A stretch of 64,000 nt of DNA from DASUAS01 sp963720765 (GTDB taxonomy: Bacteria > Actinomycetota > Acidimicrobiia > IMCC26256 > DASPTH01): assembly GCA_963720765.1 (NCBI GenBank), contig CAVRGS010000002.1, forward strand, positions 620,001-684,000. Reading direction: 5' to 3'. The position numbers were made by a program, and so were the translations under genes. The notes below the pieces were generated by a model. It searched no databases and had not been told where the DNA came from. It was given only the letters and a program-made list of their open reading frames with translations. Shown here piece by piece: positions 1 to 8,274 of this stretch. The stretch's first letter is position 1; every line of letters starts with the position of its first letter.

Positions 1-376
1 CGATGCCGACGATGGCGCGCCCGTCGGTGAGGTAGTCGAGCGTGGCGAACTCCTTGGCCGCGACGAGCGGGTGGCGGTAGGGGAGCACGTAGGCGTGCGA
101 GAGCAACGCCGTGCGTTCGGTCTGCGCGCCGAGCCACGACAGCGTGGTGATGCAGTCCTGCCAGTACGTGCCCATCGTGGACCCGAGCGACTCGGGGATC
201 GCGATGTGGTCGCACACCGCCACGTAGAAGTAGCCGTGCTCGTCTGCCGTGCGGGTGACCCGGCTGAGGTCGGCGGGTGTCGCCGACAGCTCCCACTCGG
301 CGACGAACGTCTTGCTCTTCGACTGGATGGGGAGCTGGATGCCGTAGACGCGCGTACCCGCGGGGACTTCGATCAT
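1..376 (-). CDS. LLM-class F420-dependent oxidoreductase (partial, N-terminal part)
   Basis: The frame runs off the left edge, so only the first 125 or so residues are visible. The start is the ATG at 376-374. The visible part opens MIEVPAGTRVYGIQLPIQ, continues with a VCDHIAIPESLGSTMG segment, and has HPLVAAKEFATLDYL followed by TDGRAIVGI. These are hallmarks of the luciferase-like (bacterial luciferase superfamily) barrel, in which actinobacterial members usually use coenzyme F420 to reduce or oxidise a carbonyl or alkene. The exact substrate is unknown. It is transcribed divergently from the EamA gene at 440. A TACGTT box lies exactly 7 bases before the ATG, so its mRNA is probably leaderless, and the 398-414 palindrome lies over its likely -35 region, so it is a candidate member of the TetR regulon described in the findings. 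Confidence 0.85.
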   Translation of the reverse strand, partial: MIEVPAGTRVYGIQLPIQSKSKTFVAEWELSATPADLSRVTRTADEHGYFYVAVCDHIAIPESLGSTMGTYWQDCITTLSWLGAQTERTALLSHAYVLPYRHPLVAAKEFATLDYLTDGRAIVGI

Positions 377-383
377 GGGCGAG

Positions 384-389
384 AACGTA
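384..389 (-). promoter_or_regulatory. -10 element TACGTT for the luciferase-like gene
   Basis: On the minus strand TACGTT matches TANNNT and ends 7 bases before the ATG at 376. With transcription starting about 7 bases after the box, the message would begin at the start codon. The -35 region would lie at about 407-412, inside the palindrome at 398-414. Confidence 0.5.
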
Positions 390-397
390 GCCGCGAA

Positions 398-414
398 TCT
401 GACGGGCAGTCAGA
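398..414. promoter_or_regulatory. Operator palindrome TCTGAC-N5-GTCAGA (site A)
   Basis: A perfect 6+6 inverted repeat with spacer GGGCA, lying between the divergent luciferase-like gene and the EamA gene. It overlaps the probable -35 regions of both promoters. Four other copies occur at 4205, 24169, 27319 and 36882. The length and symmetry fit a TetR-family dimer site. Occupancy should repress both genes. Confidence 0.7.
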
Positions 415-427
415 AGATCGGCTCGGT

Positions 428-433
428 TAGCGT
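428..433 (+). promoter_or_regulatory. -10 element TAGCGT for the EamA gene
   Basis: TAGCGT ends 6 bases before the ATG at 440, giving a probable leaderless message. The same hexamer is found at the same kind of distance before the genes starting at 27367 (+), 33922 (-), 42533 (-) and 48154 (-). Confidence 0.5.
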
Positions 434-439
434 CGGCCG

Positions 440-1360
440 ATGACCGTGCAGCACCGACGTGGCAGCCTGCCGCTGTTCGCGGTCGCGTTGGCGGTGTTCG
501 CGTGGGGGTTCGGGCCGCTGTTCGTGAAGGGCATCGACGCGTCGGCTCCCACGATCGTGTTCTGGCGCGTGCTGATCGGCACCGCGATAGCGGTCGCGTT
601 CGCATACATGGTGGGCGGCCGCATCACCGGGCGACTGCTCGTCATCGCGTTCCCCGCCGGGGTGTGCTTCGCGCTCAGCTTCATGTTCGGGTTCGAGTCG
701 TTCCAGAAGACGTCGATCGTCAACGCCACGCTCATTCCCGCGCTGCAGCCGGTGCTGATCCTGCTGTTCGCGACGCGCTTGATGGGCGAACGGCGCTCGG
801 GTACCGAGCTCGCGTACGCCGCGCTCGCGTTTGGCGGTGTCGTCGCGGTCGTGGCCGGGGCGAGCTCCGACGGCGCGTCGCTCGAGGGCAACGTCTTCGC
901 CGTCCTCAACCTCCTCGTGTTCACCGCCTACTTCCTCCTCGGCAAGCGCGCCCGCGACGGCGACGTGCACTCGTGGTCGTTCCTCGCGGCCGTGTTCACG
1001 TGCGCGTTGGTGGTCGTCGTGCCGTGGTCACTGGTGACGTCACACGATCTCGGCGCCATCCACGGCACCGACTGGCTGTTGCTGCTCGGCCTGATCCTGC
1101 TGCCGGGCATGGTCGGCCACGGGCTCATGACGTGGGCGCACCACTACGTCGATGTCTCCGTCACGTCGATGATGACGTTGGCGAACCCCGTCGTGTCCAT
1201 CGTCGGGGCGTGGATCATCTACGAGCAGGACCTCACTCCCGAGCAACTCGCGGGTGGGGTGGTGGTGCTCGTCGCCCTCGGTGCGATCCTCCGCCGTCAG
1301 CGTGCCGAGCGCGCCCTCGCCGCCGAAGCCGCCCTCACCGGCGACCTCCTCGACGAATGA
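440..1360 (+). CDS. EamA/DMT-family transporter
   Basis: A 306-residue integral membrane protein with about ten hydrophobic segments arranged as two EamA repeats. The first half begins LFAVALAVFAWGFGPLFVKG and contains FWRVLIGTAIAVAFAYMV. The second half contains FAVLNLLVFTAYFLLGKRARD and ends in a charged tail. The length is typical for drug/metabolite transporters that move amino acids, sugars or small metabolites across the cytoplasmic membrane. Direction and substrate cannot be read from sequence. The ATG at 440 is chosen because a TAGCGT box precedes it by 6 bases. It shares the palindromic operator at 398-414 with the divergent oxidoreductase, so uptake or export of a substrate or product of the local catabolic pathway is a reasonable inference. 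Confidence 0.85.
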   Translation: MTVQHRRGSLPLFAVALAVFAWGFGPLFVKGIDASAPTIVFWRVLIGTAIAVAFAYMVGGRITGRLLVIAFPAGVCFALSFMFGFESFQKTSIVNATLIPALQPVLILLFATRLMGERRSGTELAYAALAFGGVVAVVAGASSDGASLEGNVFAVLNLLVFTAYFLLGKRARDGDVHSWSFLAAVFTCALVVVVPWSLVTSHDLGAIHGTDWLLLLGLILLPGMVGHGLMTWAHHYVDVSVTSMMTLANPVVSIVGAWIIYEQDLTPEQLAGGVVVLVALGAILRRQRAERALAAEAALTGDLLDE

Positions 1361-1372
1361 CACCTCGCAGGG

Positions 1373-2521
1373 TCAGAGGCGCTCGATGATGGTGACGTTG
1401 GCCTGACCGCCGCCCTCGCACATGGTCTGCATGCCGTAACGGCCGCCGGTGCGCTCGAGCTCGTTGAGCAACGTGGTCATGAGGCGGGCGCCGGTGGCGC
1501 CGAGCGGGTGGCCGAGGGCGATGGCGCCGCCGTTCACGTTGACCGTGCCGAGGTCGAACCCGGTCTCCTTCTGCCACGCGAGCACCACCGACGCGAAGGC
1601 CTCGTTGATCTCGACGAGGTCGATGTCGTCGACACCGAGGCCGGTCTTCTGGAACGCGTACTCGGTCGCGGGGATCGGCGCGCTGAGCATGAACACCGGA
1701 TCGTCGCCGCGCACGCTCAGGTGGTGGATGCGCGCACGCGGCTTCAGGTCGTGGTCTTGCAGCGCCTGCTCGCTGGCGATGAGCAGCGCGGCCGAGCCGT
1801 CGCTGATCTGGCTCGCCAGTGCAGCGGTCAGGCGACCACCTTCCGTCAACGTGGGCAGCGAGCGGATCTTCTCCCAGTTGGGCTCGCGCGGTCCTTCGTC
1901 GAACGTGCACTCACCGAGGGGGACGATCTCGTTGTCGAAGCGTCCCTCGGCGCGCGCCCGCAGCGCGCGCTCGTGCGACTCGACCGCGAACGCTTCCATG
2001 TCGTCGCGCGAGATGTCCCACTTCTCCGCGATCAGCTCGGCGCCGCGGAACTGCGACACCTCCTGGTCGCCGTAGCGCGCCTGCCACCCGGGTGACTCCG
2101 AGAACGGGGTCTCGTGCCCCAACGGCACCCCGGCGAGCATCGCCGACATGATCGGGATCTGGCTCATGTTCTGCACGCCGCCGGCGACGACGAGATCCTG
2201 CGTGCCGGACATGACGCCCTGCGCGGCGAAGTGGATCGCCTGCTGCGCGGAACCGCACTGCCGGTCGATGGTGGTGCCGGGCACCGACTCGGGGAAGCCC
2301 GCCACCAACCAACACGTGCGGGCGATGTCACCGGCCTGCGGACCGATGCTGTCGACGTTGCCGAACACGACGTCCTCGACCGCGCCGGGATCGACGCCGG
2401 TGCGCTCCATGAGCGCCTTGATCGAGTGGGCCCCGAGGTCGGCGGGGTGGACCTGTGCGAGTCCGCCGTTGCGCCGGCCGACGGGAGTGCGGACTGCGTC
2501 GACGATGTAGGCCTCGGCCAT
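1373..2521 (-). CDS. Thiolase family protein (acetyl-CoA acetyltransferase)
   Basis: A 382-residue biosynthetic/degradative thiolase. It starts MAEAYIVDAVRTPVGRRNGG, has the acyl-accepting cysteine near residue 89 in DRQCGSAQQAIHFAA, and the C-terminal NGGAIALGHPLGATGAR (active-site His) and MCEGGGQANVTI (second Cys) motifs. It should catalyse CoA-dependent cleavage of 3-ketoacyl-CoA, releasing acetyl- or propionyl-CoA, as the last step of a beta-oxidation round in the cytoplasm. A clear GGAGA ribosome site precedes the ATG. It is the last gene of a three-gene operon on the minus strand (DUF35 protein, SCPx-like thiolase, this thiolase) controlled from the 4205-4221 operator region. Chain-length preference cannot be predicted. 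Confidence 0.93.
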   Translation of the reverse strand: MAEAYIVDAVRTPVGRRNGGLAQVHPADLGAHSIKALMERTGVDPGAVEDVVFGNVDSIGPQAGDIARTCWLVAGFPESVPGTTIDRQCGSAQQAIHFAAQGVMSGTQDLVVAGGVQNMSQIPIMSAMLAGVPLGHETPFSESPGWQARYGDQEVSQFRGAELIAEKWDISRDDMEAFAVESHERALRARAEGRFDNEIVPLGECTFDEGPREPNWEKIRSLPTLTEGGRLTAALASQISDGSAALLIASEQALQDHDLKPRARIHHLSVRGDDPVFMLSAPIPATEYAFQKTGLGVDDIDLVEINEAFASVVLAWQKETGFDLGTVNVNGGAIALGHPLGATGARLMTTLLNELERTGGRYGMQTMCEGGGQANVTIIERL

Positions 2522-2548
2522 GGGGGTCTCCTGCGTCTCGGTGTGCGA

Positions 2549-3754
2549 CTAGTTGCTGACGATCACGGACGACCCATGACCGAACAATCCCTGGTTGGCG
2601 GTGATTCCCACCTGCGCGCCCTCCACCTGGCGGGTGCCCGCCTGGCCCCGCAGCTGCCACGTGACCTCGCACACCTGGGCGATGGCCTGCGCGGGGATGG
2701 CCTCGCCGAAGCACGCCAGCCCGCCGCTCGGGTTCACGGGGATGCGACCACCGAGCTCGGTGTCGCCCGAGCGCAGCAGCGCCTCGGCCTCGCCCTCGGC
2801 GCACAGACCGATGTTCTCGTACCAGTCGAGCTCGAGCGCGGTGGAGAGGTCGTACACCTCGGCCAGCGAGAGGTCGCCGGGTCCGATGCCGGCCTCCTCG
2901 TACGCGGCCCCGGCGATCGAGTCCTTGAACGTGCGGTCGGGTGGCGGCACCACCGCGCTGGAGTCGGTGGCGAAGTCGGGGAGCTCGAGCACGGTCTGCG
3001 GGTAGCGCGGCGTGACGGTCGAGACCGCCTTCACGCGCGGCACACCGTCGAGGGCGCCGAGGTGCTGCTTCGCGAAGTCCATGCTCGACACGATCATCGC
3101 GGCCGCGCCGTCGGACGTCGCGCAGATGTCGAGGAGGCGCAGCGGATCGGCGACGATCGGGCTGTTGAGCACGTCTTCGACCGCGTTCTCCTTGCGGAAC
3201 CGCGCGTTGGGGTTCTCGAGGCCGTGCTTCGAGTTCTTCACCTTCACGCGCGCGAAGTCGTCGCTCGTCGCTCCGTAGACGTCCATGCGTCGACGTGCGT
3301 ACAACGCGAAGTACACGGGGTTGGTCGCGCCGAGCAGGTGGAAGCGCAGCCAGTCGGGGTCTTGCTTGCGATCGCCGCCACCGACGGGCGCGAAGAAACC
3401 CTTCGGCGTGGTGTCGGCGCCGATCACGAGCACCACGTCGGCGAAGCCGGCGAGGATCTGCGCGCGTGCCTGGTGCAGTGCCTGCGCTCCGGAGGCGCAC
3501 GCGGCGTAGTTCGACGACACGCGCACGCCGGTCCATCCGAGCTTCTGCGCGAACGTCGCGCCGGCGATGAACCCCGGGTAGCCGTTGCGGATGGTGTCGG
3601 CGCCGGCGACGTAGTCGATGTCGCGCCAAGCGAGCCCAGCGTCGTCGAGCGCGGCGCGCGCCGCGACCATGCCGTACTCGGTGAAGTCGCGTCCCCACTT
3701 GCCCCATGGGTGCATGCCGACGCCGAGGATGGCGACGTCGCGGTCGCTGCTCAC
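2549..3754 (-). CDS. SCPx/lipid-transfer-protein-type thiolase
   Basis: A 401-residue thiolase-fold protein of the non-specific lipid-transfer (Ltp/SCPx) class. It starts with GTG at 3754, overlapping the stop of the DUF35 gene by four bases (GTGA), and opens SSDRDVAILGVGMHPWGKWG. A frame that extends further upstream is excluded because it runs antiparallel inside the DUF35 gene frame. The candidate nucleophile lies in NYAACASGAQAL. Near the C-terminus the usual GHP motif is replaced by NPSGGLACFGEAIPAQA, so the classical active-site His is not in place. Such proteins often act with a DUF35 zinc-ribbon partner in thiolytic or retro-aldol cleavage of acyl-CoAs (steroid side-chain Ltp proteins are the best-known example), and the partner is the neighbouring gene. 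Substrate unknown. Confidence 0.88.
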   Translation of the reverse strand: MSSDRDVAILGVGMHPWGKWGRDFTEYGMVAARAALDDAGLAWRDIDYVAGADTIRNGYPGFIAGATFAQKLGWTGVRVSSNYAACASGAQALHQARAQILAGFADVVLVIGADTTPKGFFAPVGGGDRKQDPDWLRFHLLGATNPVYFALYARRRMDVYGATSDDFARVKVKNSKHGLENPNARFRKENAVEDVLNSPIVADPLRLLDICATSDGAAAMIVSSMDFAKQHLGALDGVPRVKAVSTVTPRYPQTVLELPDFATDSSAVVPPPDRTFKDSIAGAAYEEAGIGPGDLSLAEVYDLSTALELDWYENIGLCAEGEAEALLRSGDTELGGRIPVNPSGGLACFGEAIPAQAIAQVCEVTWQLRGQAGTRQVEGAQVGITANQGLFGHGSSVIVSN

Positions 3755-4212
3755 CGGGATGCCTCCGTTCCCTCCGGCGCGGCGGGCGCCCACACGTACA
3801 CGAGGTACTCGTGCTCGTCGTCGCGGTGCAGGGTGTCGAGCTCGAGCTGCATCTCCATGCCCACCTTCAGGTCGGACGCCCGCACGCCTTTCGCCACCTG
3901 CCCGAGCACGACGATGCCTTCGTCGTCGAGCTCGACGGCGGCGAGCGCGTACGGCTCGAACGGATCGGCGGCGACGTAGGGCGCGGGCGGCGCATAGTGG
4001 TTCTCGGTGTACGACCACACTCGCCCACGCCGCGACAACGGCGTGGGTGCCAGCGAGTCCGAATCGCATTCGGGGTTCGGACACGCACCGTCGCGCGGAG
4101 GGAAGACGACGGTGCCGCACACGGTGCACTTGCCGCCGATGAGCTGAGGGGCGCCATCGTCGGTGGTGAACCAACCGTCGATGGCGGGCACGCGCGTTAC
4201 GGTTTCTGACAC
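3751..4212 (-). CDS. DUF35 zinc-ribbon/OB-fold protein
   Basis: A 153-residue protein with the classic DUF35 layout: an N-terminal zinc ribbon (CTVCGTVVFPPRDGACPNPEC, residues about 29-49) followed by an OB-fold (DPFEPYALAAVELDDEG, LGQVAKG). These proteins bind thiolase-like partners and acyl-CoA and are required for activity in ChsH2/Ltp2-type aldolases and archaeal HMG-CoA complexes. The GTG start at 4212 is supported by a TAGTCT -10 box 6 bases upstream, which predicts a leaderless transcript. The operator palindrome 4205-4221 covers both the box and the start codon. It is the first gene of the thiolase operon and probably forms a complex with the SCPx-like thiolase encoded just downstream. 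Confidence 0.9.
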   Translation of the reverse strand: MSETVTRVPAIDGWFTTDDGAPQLIGGKCTVCGTVVFPPRDGACPNPECDSDSLAPTPLSRRGRVWSYTENHYAPPAPYVAADPFEPYALAAVELDDEGIVVLGQVAKGVRASDLKVGMEMQLELDTLHRDDEHEYLVYVWAPAAPEGTEASR

Positions 4213-4221
4213 ACCGTCAGA
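4205..4221. promoter_or_regulatory. Operator palindrome TCTGAC-N5-GTCAGA (site B)
   Basis: A perfect inverted repeat with spacer ACACC. It overlaps the start codon and the -10 box of the minus-strand DUF35 operon and sits just before the amidase operon, so one bound dimer could silence both divergent operons. Confidence 0.7.
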
Positions 4222-4228
4222 CTACGCC
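4219..4228. promoter_or_regulatory. Back-to-back -10 elements (TAGTCT minus / TACGCC plus)
   Basis: The sequence AGACTACGCC reads TAGTCT on the minus strand (6 bases before the DUF35 GTG) and TACGCC on the plus strand (before the amidase, weaker because the last T is missing). The two boxes share the central TA. The plus-strand assignment is tentative. Confidence 0.35.
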
Positions 4229-4247
4229 GTACCGGGAGCAGACCACC

Positions 4248-5666
4248 GTGGCGGACGCCACCATCGACGACAGCATCGCCACCCGCTCCGCTTCCGAGCT
4301 CGCCGCAGGGATCCGCGCCAAGGAGTGGTCCAGCCGCCAGCTGCTCGATCTCTACCTGGACCGCATCGACCGCCTCGACGGGCGGGTCAACTCCGTGGTC
4401 ACGCTCGATGGCGAACGCGCCCGGGCCGCGGCCGACGCCGCCGACGCCGCACTGGCGCGCGGTGACGCGGTCGGCCCGCTCCACGGACTTCCCGTCACCA
4501 TCAAGGACGCCATCGAGACCGAGGGCATCCGTTCGACCGGTGGCGCGCGCGAACTGACCGACCACGTGCCCACGGCCGACGCCCCGGCGGTGGCGCGACT
4601 CAAGGCCGCGGGCGCGATCGTGTTCGGCAAGACCAACCTGCCTCGGTGGTCGGCCGACTTCCAGACCCACAACGACCTGTTCGGCGTGACCAACAACCCG
4701 TGGAACCTCGAGCGGACGGTCGGTGGTTCGTCCGGGGGCGCGGCGGCCGCCGTCACCGCCGGCTTCACGAGCTTCGAGCTCGGTACCGACATCGGCGGGT
4801 CGGTGCGCATCCCGTCGCACTGCTGCGGCACCTTCGCGCTGAAGCCCAGCTTCGGCGTGATCCCGCAGCGCGGGTACCTGTCACACGTCGGCGGCGGGAA
4901 GACCGACGTCGACATCAACGTGTTCGGTCCTATCACGCGCAGTGCCGACGACCTCGACCTGCTGCTCGGTGTCCTGGCCGGCCCTGAGCCCGAGCGCGCG
5001 GACGCGTGGCGGCTCGACCTCCCGCCGTGCGACGCGGCCGACCTGTCGGAGCTGCGCATCGGCACGTGGCTGGATGATGCGGCATCGCCGGTGGAGAGCG
5101 AATATCTCGGCCTGTTGCGCTCGGCAGCTGATCGGCTCGCCGACGCTGGTGCAGGCGTCGACGACGATCGTCCGCCGGTCGACTTCGCGCGGCAGCGCGA
5201 GCTGTTCGTGCGCATGATCGTGCCCGCGATGGCACCGGCCCTCGCCCACGACCAGACGGACGAGCAGGCTGACGCCAGTTCGGGTTCGCACCTCGCGTGG
5301 TTGCGCGCGGAGGAGGAACGTGCCGCGCTCCGGCGCACCTGGTCCGACTGGTTCGCCGCGCACGACCTGCTCCTGCTCCCGGTCATGACCGTCGCCGCGT
5401 TCCCACACGATCACGACCCCGACATGTTCGGGCGCACCATCGAGATCGACGGAGAACGCCGCTCGCTGGTGAGCACCATCGACTGGCTCGGGCTCATCGG
5501 CATCGTCGGCCTGCCCTCGGCGGTCGTCCCGATCGGACGCACCGGCGCCGGCCTCCCCGTGGGCATGCAGATCGTGGCCCCGTACCTGCACGACCGGCGG
5601 GCGGTGCGGGCGGCACAGCTCGTCCAGGAGGTGCTCGGCGGCCACGAACCGCCGCCAGGCTTCTAA
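4248..5666 (+). CDS. Amidase (amidase-signature family)
   Basis: A 472-residue amidase-signature enzyme. The Ser-cisSer-Lys triad is visible: Lys86 in LPVTIKDAIE, Ser161/162 in GGSSGGAAAA, and nucleophile Ser185 in GTDIGGSVRIPSH. It should hydrolyse a carboxamide or acyl-amide to carboxylate plus ammonia or amine in the cytoplasm. The GTG at 4248 is preceded by GGGAG nine bases upstream. It heads an operon with an amidohydrolase and a PhyH-type oxygenase, divergent from the thiolase operon across operator site B. Substrate is unknown: related proteins act on aryl-amides, fatty amides or nitrile-derived amides. Length and motifs are normal for the family. Confidence 0.92.
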   Translation: MADATIDDSIATRSASELAAGIRAKEWSSRQLLDLYLDRIDRLDGRVNSVVTLDGERARAAADAADAALARGDAVGPLHGLPVTIKDAIETEGIRSTGGARELTDHVPTADAPAVARLKAAGAIVFGKTNLPRWSADFQTHNDLFGVTNNPWNLERTVGGSSGGAAAAVTAGFTSFELGTDIGGSVRIPSHCCGTFALKPSFGVIPQRGYLSHVGGGKTDVDINVFGPITRSADDLDLLLGVLAGPEPERADAWRLDLPPCDAADLSELRIGTWLDDAASPVESEYLGLLRSAADRLADAGAGVDDDRPPVDFARQRELFVRMIVPAMAPALAHDQTDEQADASSGSHLAWLRAEEERAALRRTWSDWFAAHDLLLLPVMTVAAFPHDHDPDMFGRTIEIDGERRSLVSTIDWLGLIGIVGLPSAVVPIGRTGAGLPVGMQIVAPYLHDRRAVRAAQLVQEVLGGHEPPPGF

Positions 5667-5702
5667 TGTGGGGTCATTGATCCGCGTCGGGGGAGGCCAA
5701 CC

Positions 5703-6938
5703 ATGAACACCGACGACCACTACGTCGTCATCTCGGCCGACTGTCACGGTGGTGGTGAGATCCACGAGTACCGCGACTTCCTCGCGTCGCAGTACCACGC
5801 GGAGTTCGACGCGTGGGTCGACGGCTACGACATCGTGTTCCCCGACCTGTTGGGTGATCTCGGCCAGCGCAACTGGGACTCCGACCGGCGCATGCGCGAC
5901 CTCGAGGCCGACGGCATCGTCGCCGAGGTGATCTTCCCGAACACGATCCCGCCGTTCTTCCCCGGCGGGGCGCTGGTGACGCAGGTCCCGCCCGCCGATG
6001 CCCACGACCTGGAGCTGCGGTGGGCCGGGCTCCAGGCGCACAACCGCTGGCTGGCCGACTTCTGCGCGCGCACGCCTGGTCGACGCGCCGGCATCGCGCA
6101 GATCCTCCTCCACGACGTCGAGCGCACCGTCGAGGAGATCCGCTGGGCGCACGCCAACGGACTGACCGGCGGGATCCTCCTGCCCGGTGCACCGCCCGGG
6201 GTCGGGCTGTTGCCGCTGCACAACAAGCACTACGACCCGATCTGGACCGTGTGCGAAGAGCTCGGCATGCCGGTCAACCACCACGGCGGCAGCGCGGGCC
6301 CGCCGCGCGGCATGGAGCAGGAGGACATCGTGATGTTCCTGCTCGAGGTCACGTGGTGGTCGCACAACGTGCTCACCAACCTGATCGTCGGCGGCGCGCT
6401 CGAACGTCACCCGAACCTGCAGTTCGTGTTCACCGAACAGGGCACCGCGTGGGTGCCCGACTTCCTCGGCCAACTCGACTACTTCTTCGACCGCATGCTC
6501 AACGCGGTCGGCTCGCAGGAGCGCGAGTGGGGCCTGCCCGTCGTCGAGAAGATGTCGCTGAAGCCGAGCGAGTACTGGGCGCGCCAGTGCCACATCGGTG
6601 CGAGCTTCATGCGACCGTCCGAAGTGCCCATCCGCGAGCAGGTCGGCCTCGACCGGATCATGTGGGGGAGCGACTACCCGCACAAGGAGTCGAGCCACCC
6701 GTTCTCGAAGGAGGCGATCCGGCTCAGCTTCGCCGAGGTCGATCCGGTCGAGGTGCAGATGATGCTGGGCGGCAACGCAGCTGAGCTCTACGGCTTCGAC
6801 CTCGAGGCGCTGCGGCCGCTCGCGGCCGGGCTCGGCCCGACCGTCGGCGAGGTGGCGCGCCCGCTGTCGCCCGCCGACTTCCCAGAGGGTTCGCAGAAGT
6901 GCCCGGCGTTCTCGGACCCGCTGCTCGCCACGCTCTGA
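5703..6938 (+). CDS. Amidohydrolase family 2 protein (PF04909)
   Basis: A 411-residue TIM-barrel metal-dependent hydrolase or decarboxylase of the ACMSD/amidohydrolase-2 type. The N-terminal metal motif D-x-H is present (ISADCHGG, residues 11-17). A second histidine region (GMPVNHHGGSAGPP) and the C-terminal metal-binding Asp motif (IMWGSDYPHKESSHP) are intact. Family members decarboxylate or hydrolyse cyclic and aromatic acids. The ATG follows a strong GGGGGAGG site. It lies 36 bases after the amidase and 37 bases before the PhyH gene, consistent with one operon. It is one of five PF04909 genes in this window and has the full set of metal ligands, so it is likely catalytic. Reaction and substrate cannot be fixed. 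Confidence 0.88.
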   Translation: MNTDDHYVVISADCHGGGEIHEYRDFLASQYHAEFDAWVDGYDIVFPDLLGDLGQRNWDSDRRMRDLEADGIVAEVIFPNTIPPFFPGGALVTQVPPADAHDLELRWAGLQAHNRWLADFCARTPGRRAGIAQILLHDVERTVEEIRWAHANGLTGGILLPGAPPGVGLLPLHNKHYDPIWTVCEELGMPVNHHGGSAGPPRGMEQEDIVMFLLEVTWWSHNVLTNLIVGGALERHPNLQFVFTEQGTAWVPDFLGQLDYFFDRMLNAVGSQEREWGLPVVEKMSLKPSEYWARQCHIGASFMRPSEVPIREQVGLDRIMWGSDYPHKESSHPFSKEAIRLSFAEVDPVEVQMMLGGNAAELYGFDLEALRPLAAGLGPTVGEVARPLSPADFPEGSQKCPAFSDPLLATL

Positions 6939-6975
6939 CCACGCACACTCGCAACCACTCCGGGGGGAGCTGCAC

Positions 6976-8196
6976 ATGTCGGTCGACGAACGCACTCGTG
7001 TGGACGGTGAGGTCGATCCGGTCGACCCGGCGCGCTGCTTCGGTGAGGTGCTCCCTGCGGCGTTCGAACGCGAGCGCGATCTGCTGGCGGCCGCGGTTGC
7101 GGAGTACGCGCCCCGACCGTTGACCATCGAGGTCGACGACGACGCGTGGACGCTGGCGGTCGACGACGGCGTCGTGCGCGTCGCCCATCGTCGTGACGAG
7201 GACGCCGGCGCGGTGCTCCGCACCAATCGCGCGCAGCTCGACGATCTGGTGAACGACCAGGTGACCGTCGTCGGCATGCAGACCAACGGCTCACTCGATC
7301 AGCCCGTCGGCCGCTTCGACGCGCTGCTCGACTGGTGGCTGCTCCTGCGCGGCGCCCTCGATGCGCGTGCACCGCACACCGCTGGCGCGATCGACCTCGT
7401 CGACGCCGACGGAGTTCCGCTCGCGCTCGACCGCAGCTTCGCCGTCGACGCCCCGGTCGACGACATGAGCGACTTCCTGCACCGCGCCGGCTATCTGCAC
7501 ATCACCGGCGTGTTCGACGAAGGCGAGATGGAGGCGGTCTCGCGTGACATGGACGCCGCCGCGCCCACGTACTCGCGCGGCGATGGTCGTTCGTGGTGGG
7601 CGAAGAACCGCGCCGGCGACGATCTGCTGGTGCGCATGCAGTACTTCGATCAGGTGTCGCCGGCGGTCGAGCGGCTCGTCGGTGACGATCGACTGCAACG
7701 CCTCGCGAGCCTCACCGGCGACGACCACGTCTACGGCGGCATGAAGGACAACCGCATCGAGGCGCTGTTCAAGCCGTTCGACGTGGTCGAGGGCATCTCG
7801 GACCTGCCGTGGCACAAGGACTGCGCGCTCGGGCGCCACAGCTACGACTGCTGCAGCATGACCGTGGGCATCTCGGTCACCGGTGCCGACGCGGTGTCGG
7901 GTCAGCTGCGCGTGGTGGGCGGTTCCCACCGCGCGCTGATGCACCCGTCGTTGCAGGACGAACGGCGCACCGATCTCCCGATCGTGCCGATGCCGACCCG
8001 TACCGGTGACATCACCGTGCACCTGTCCTGCACGTTGCACCAGTCGGTGCCGCCGGTCGAGCGCGAGCGCCGTGTCCTCTACACCGGCTTCCGTCTCCCG
8101 CCTCGCGGCACCGACGCCGAGCGCGCCGCCCTCGAACGTCTTCGCGCCATCCGCGAAGACGCCCCGGTCAAGGCGCCCAGCGCCAACCGCGCCTGA
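6976..8196 (+). CDS. Phytanoyl-CoA dioxygenase-family protein with N-terminal SCP2-like domain
   Basis: A 406-residue protein in two parts. Residues 1-150 have the strand pattern of an SCP2-like sterol-carrier domain (LTIEVDDDAWTLAVDDG, then QLDDLVNDQVTVVG). Residues 160-390 are a PhyH Fe(II)/2-oxoglutarate oxygenase with the HxD motif at His280-Asp282 (LPWHKDCALG), the distal ligand His355 (CTLHQSVPP) and the 2-oxoglutarate Arg at 365/366. It probably hydroxylates a lipid or acyl-CoA held by the N-terminal domain. The ATG at 6976 follows a GGGGGGAGCT ribosome site. It ends the operon that starts with the amidase. The fused carrier domain is unusual and is discussed in the findings. The SCP2 call is by pattern only. 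Confidence 0.82.
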   Translation: MSVDERTRVDGEVDPVDPARCFGEVLPAAFERERDLLAAAVAEYAPRPLTIEVDDDAWTLAVDDGVVRVAHRRDEDAGAVLRTNRAQLDDLVNDQVTVVGMQTNGSLDQPVGRFDALLDWWLLLRGALDARAPHTAGAIDLVDADGVPLALDRSFAVDAPVDDMSDFLHRAGYLHITGVFDEGEMEAVSRDMDAAAPTYSRGDGRSWWAKNRAGDDLLVRMQYFDQVSPAVERLVGDDRLQRLASLTGDDHVYGGMKDNRIEALFKPFDVVEGISDLPWHKDCALGRHSYDCCSMTVGISVTGADAVSGQLRVVGGSHRALMHPSLQDERRTDLPIVPMPTRTGDITVHLSCTLHQSVPPVERERRVLYTGFRLPPRGTDAERAALERLRAIREDAPVKAPSANRA

Positions 8197-8274
8197 CCCC
8201 CACCTCGACCACGAACAGCTCGAAGTTGACTGTCACACATGCACGCGAACTCTGAGATGCTCGGGGGAGCGGGG

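Noticed and set aside
2549..4174. A 541-residue version of the SCPx-like thiolase
   Set aside because: The extra N-terminal 140 residues are Arg-rich and overlap the whole DUF35 gene on the same strand. The GTG at 3754 fits the family start.
4881..7286. Long Arg/His-rich open frames on the strand opposite real genes (also at 8079-9455, 20019-21860, 24105-27314, 28808-31081, 40956-42905)
   Set aside because: They have no recognisable domains, amino-acid use typical of the reverse frame of GC-rich genes, and lie over well-supported genes.
8227..8235. TGAC-T-GTCA as a variant of the 17-bp operator
   Set aside because: The spacer is one base instead of five and the outer bases do not match.
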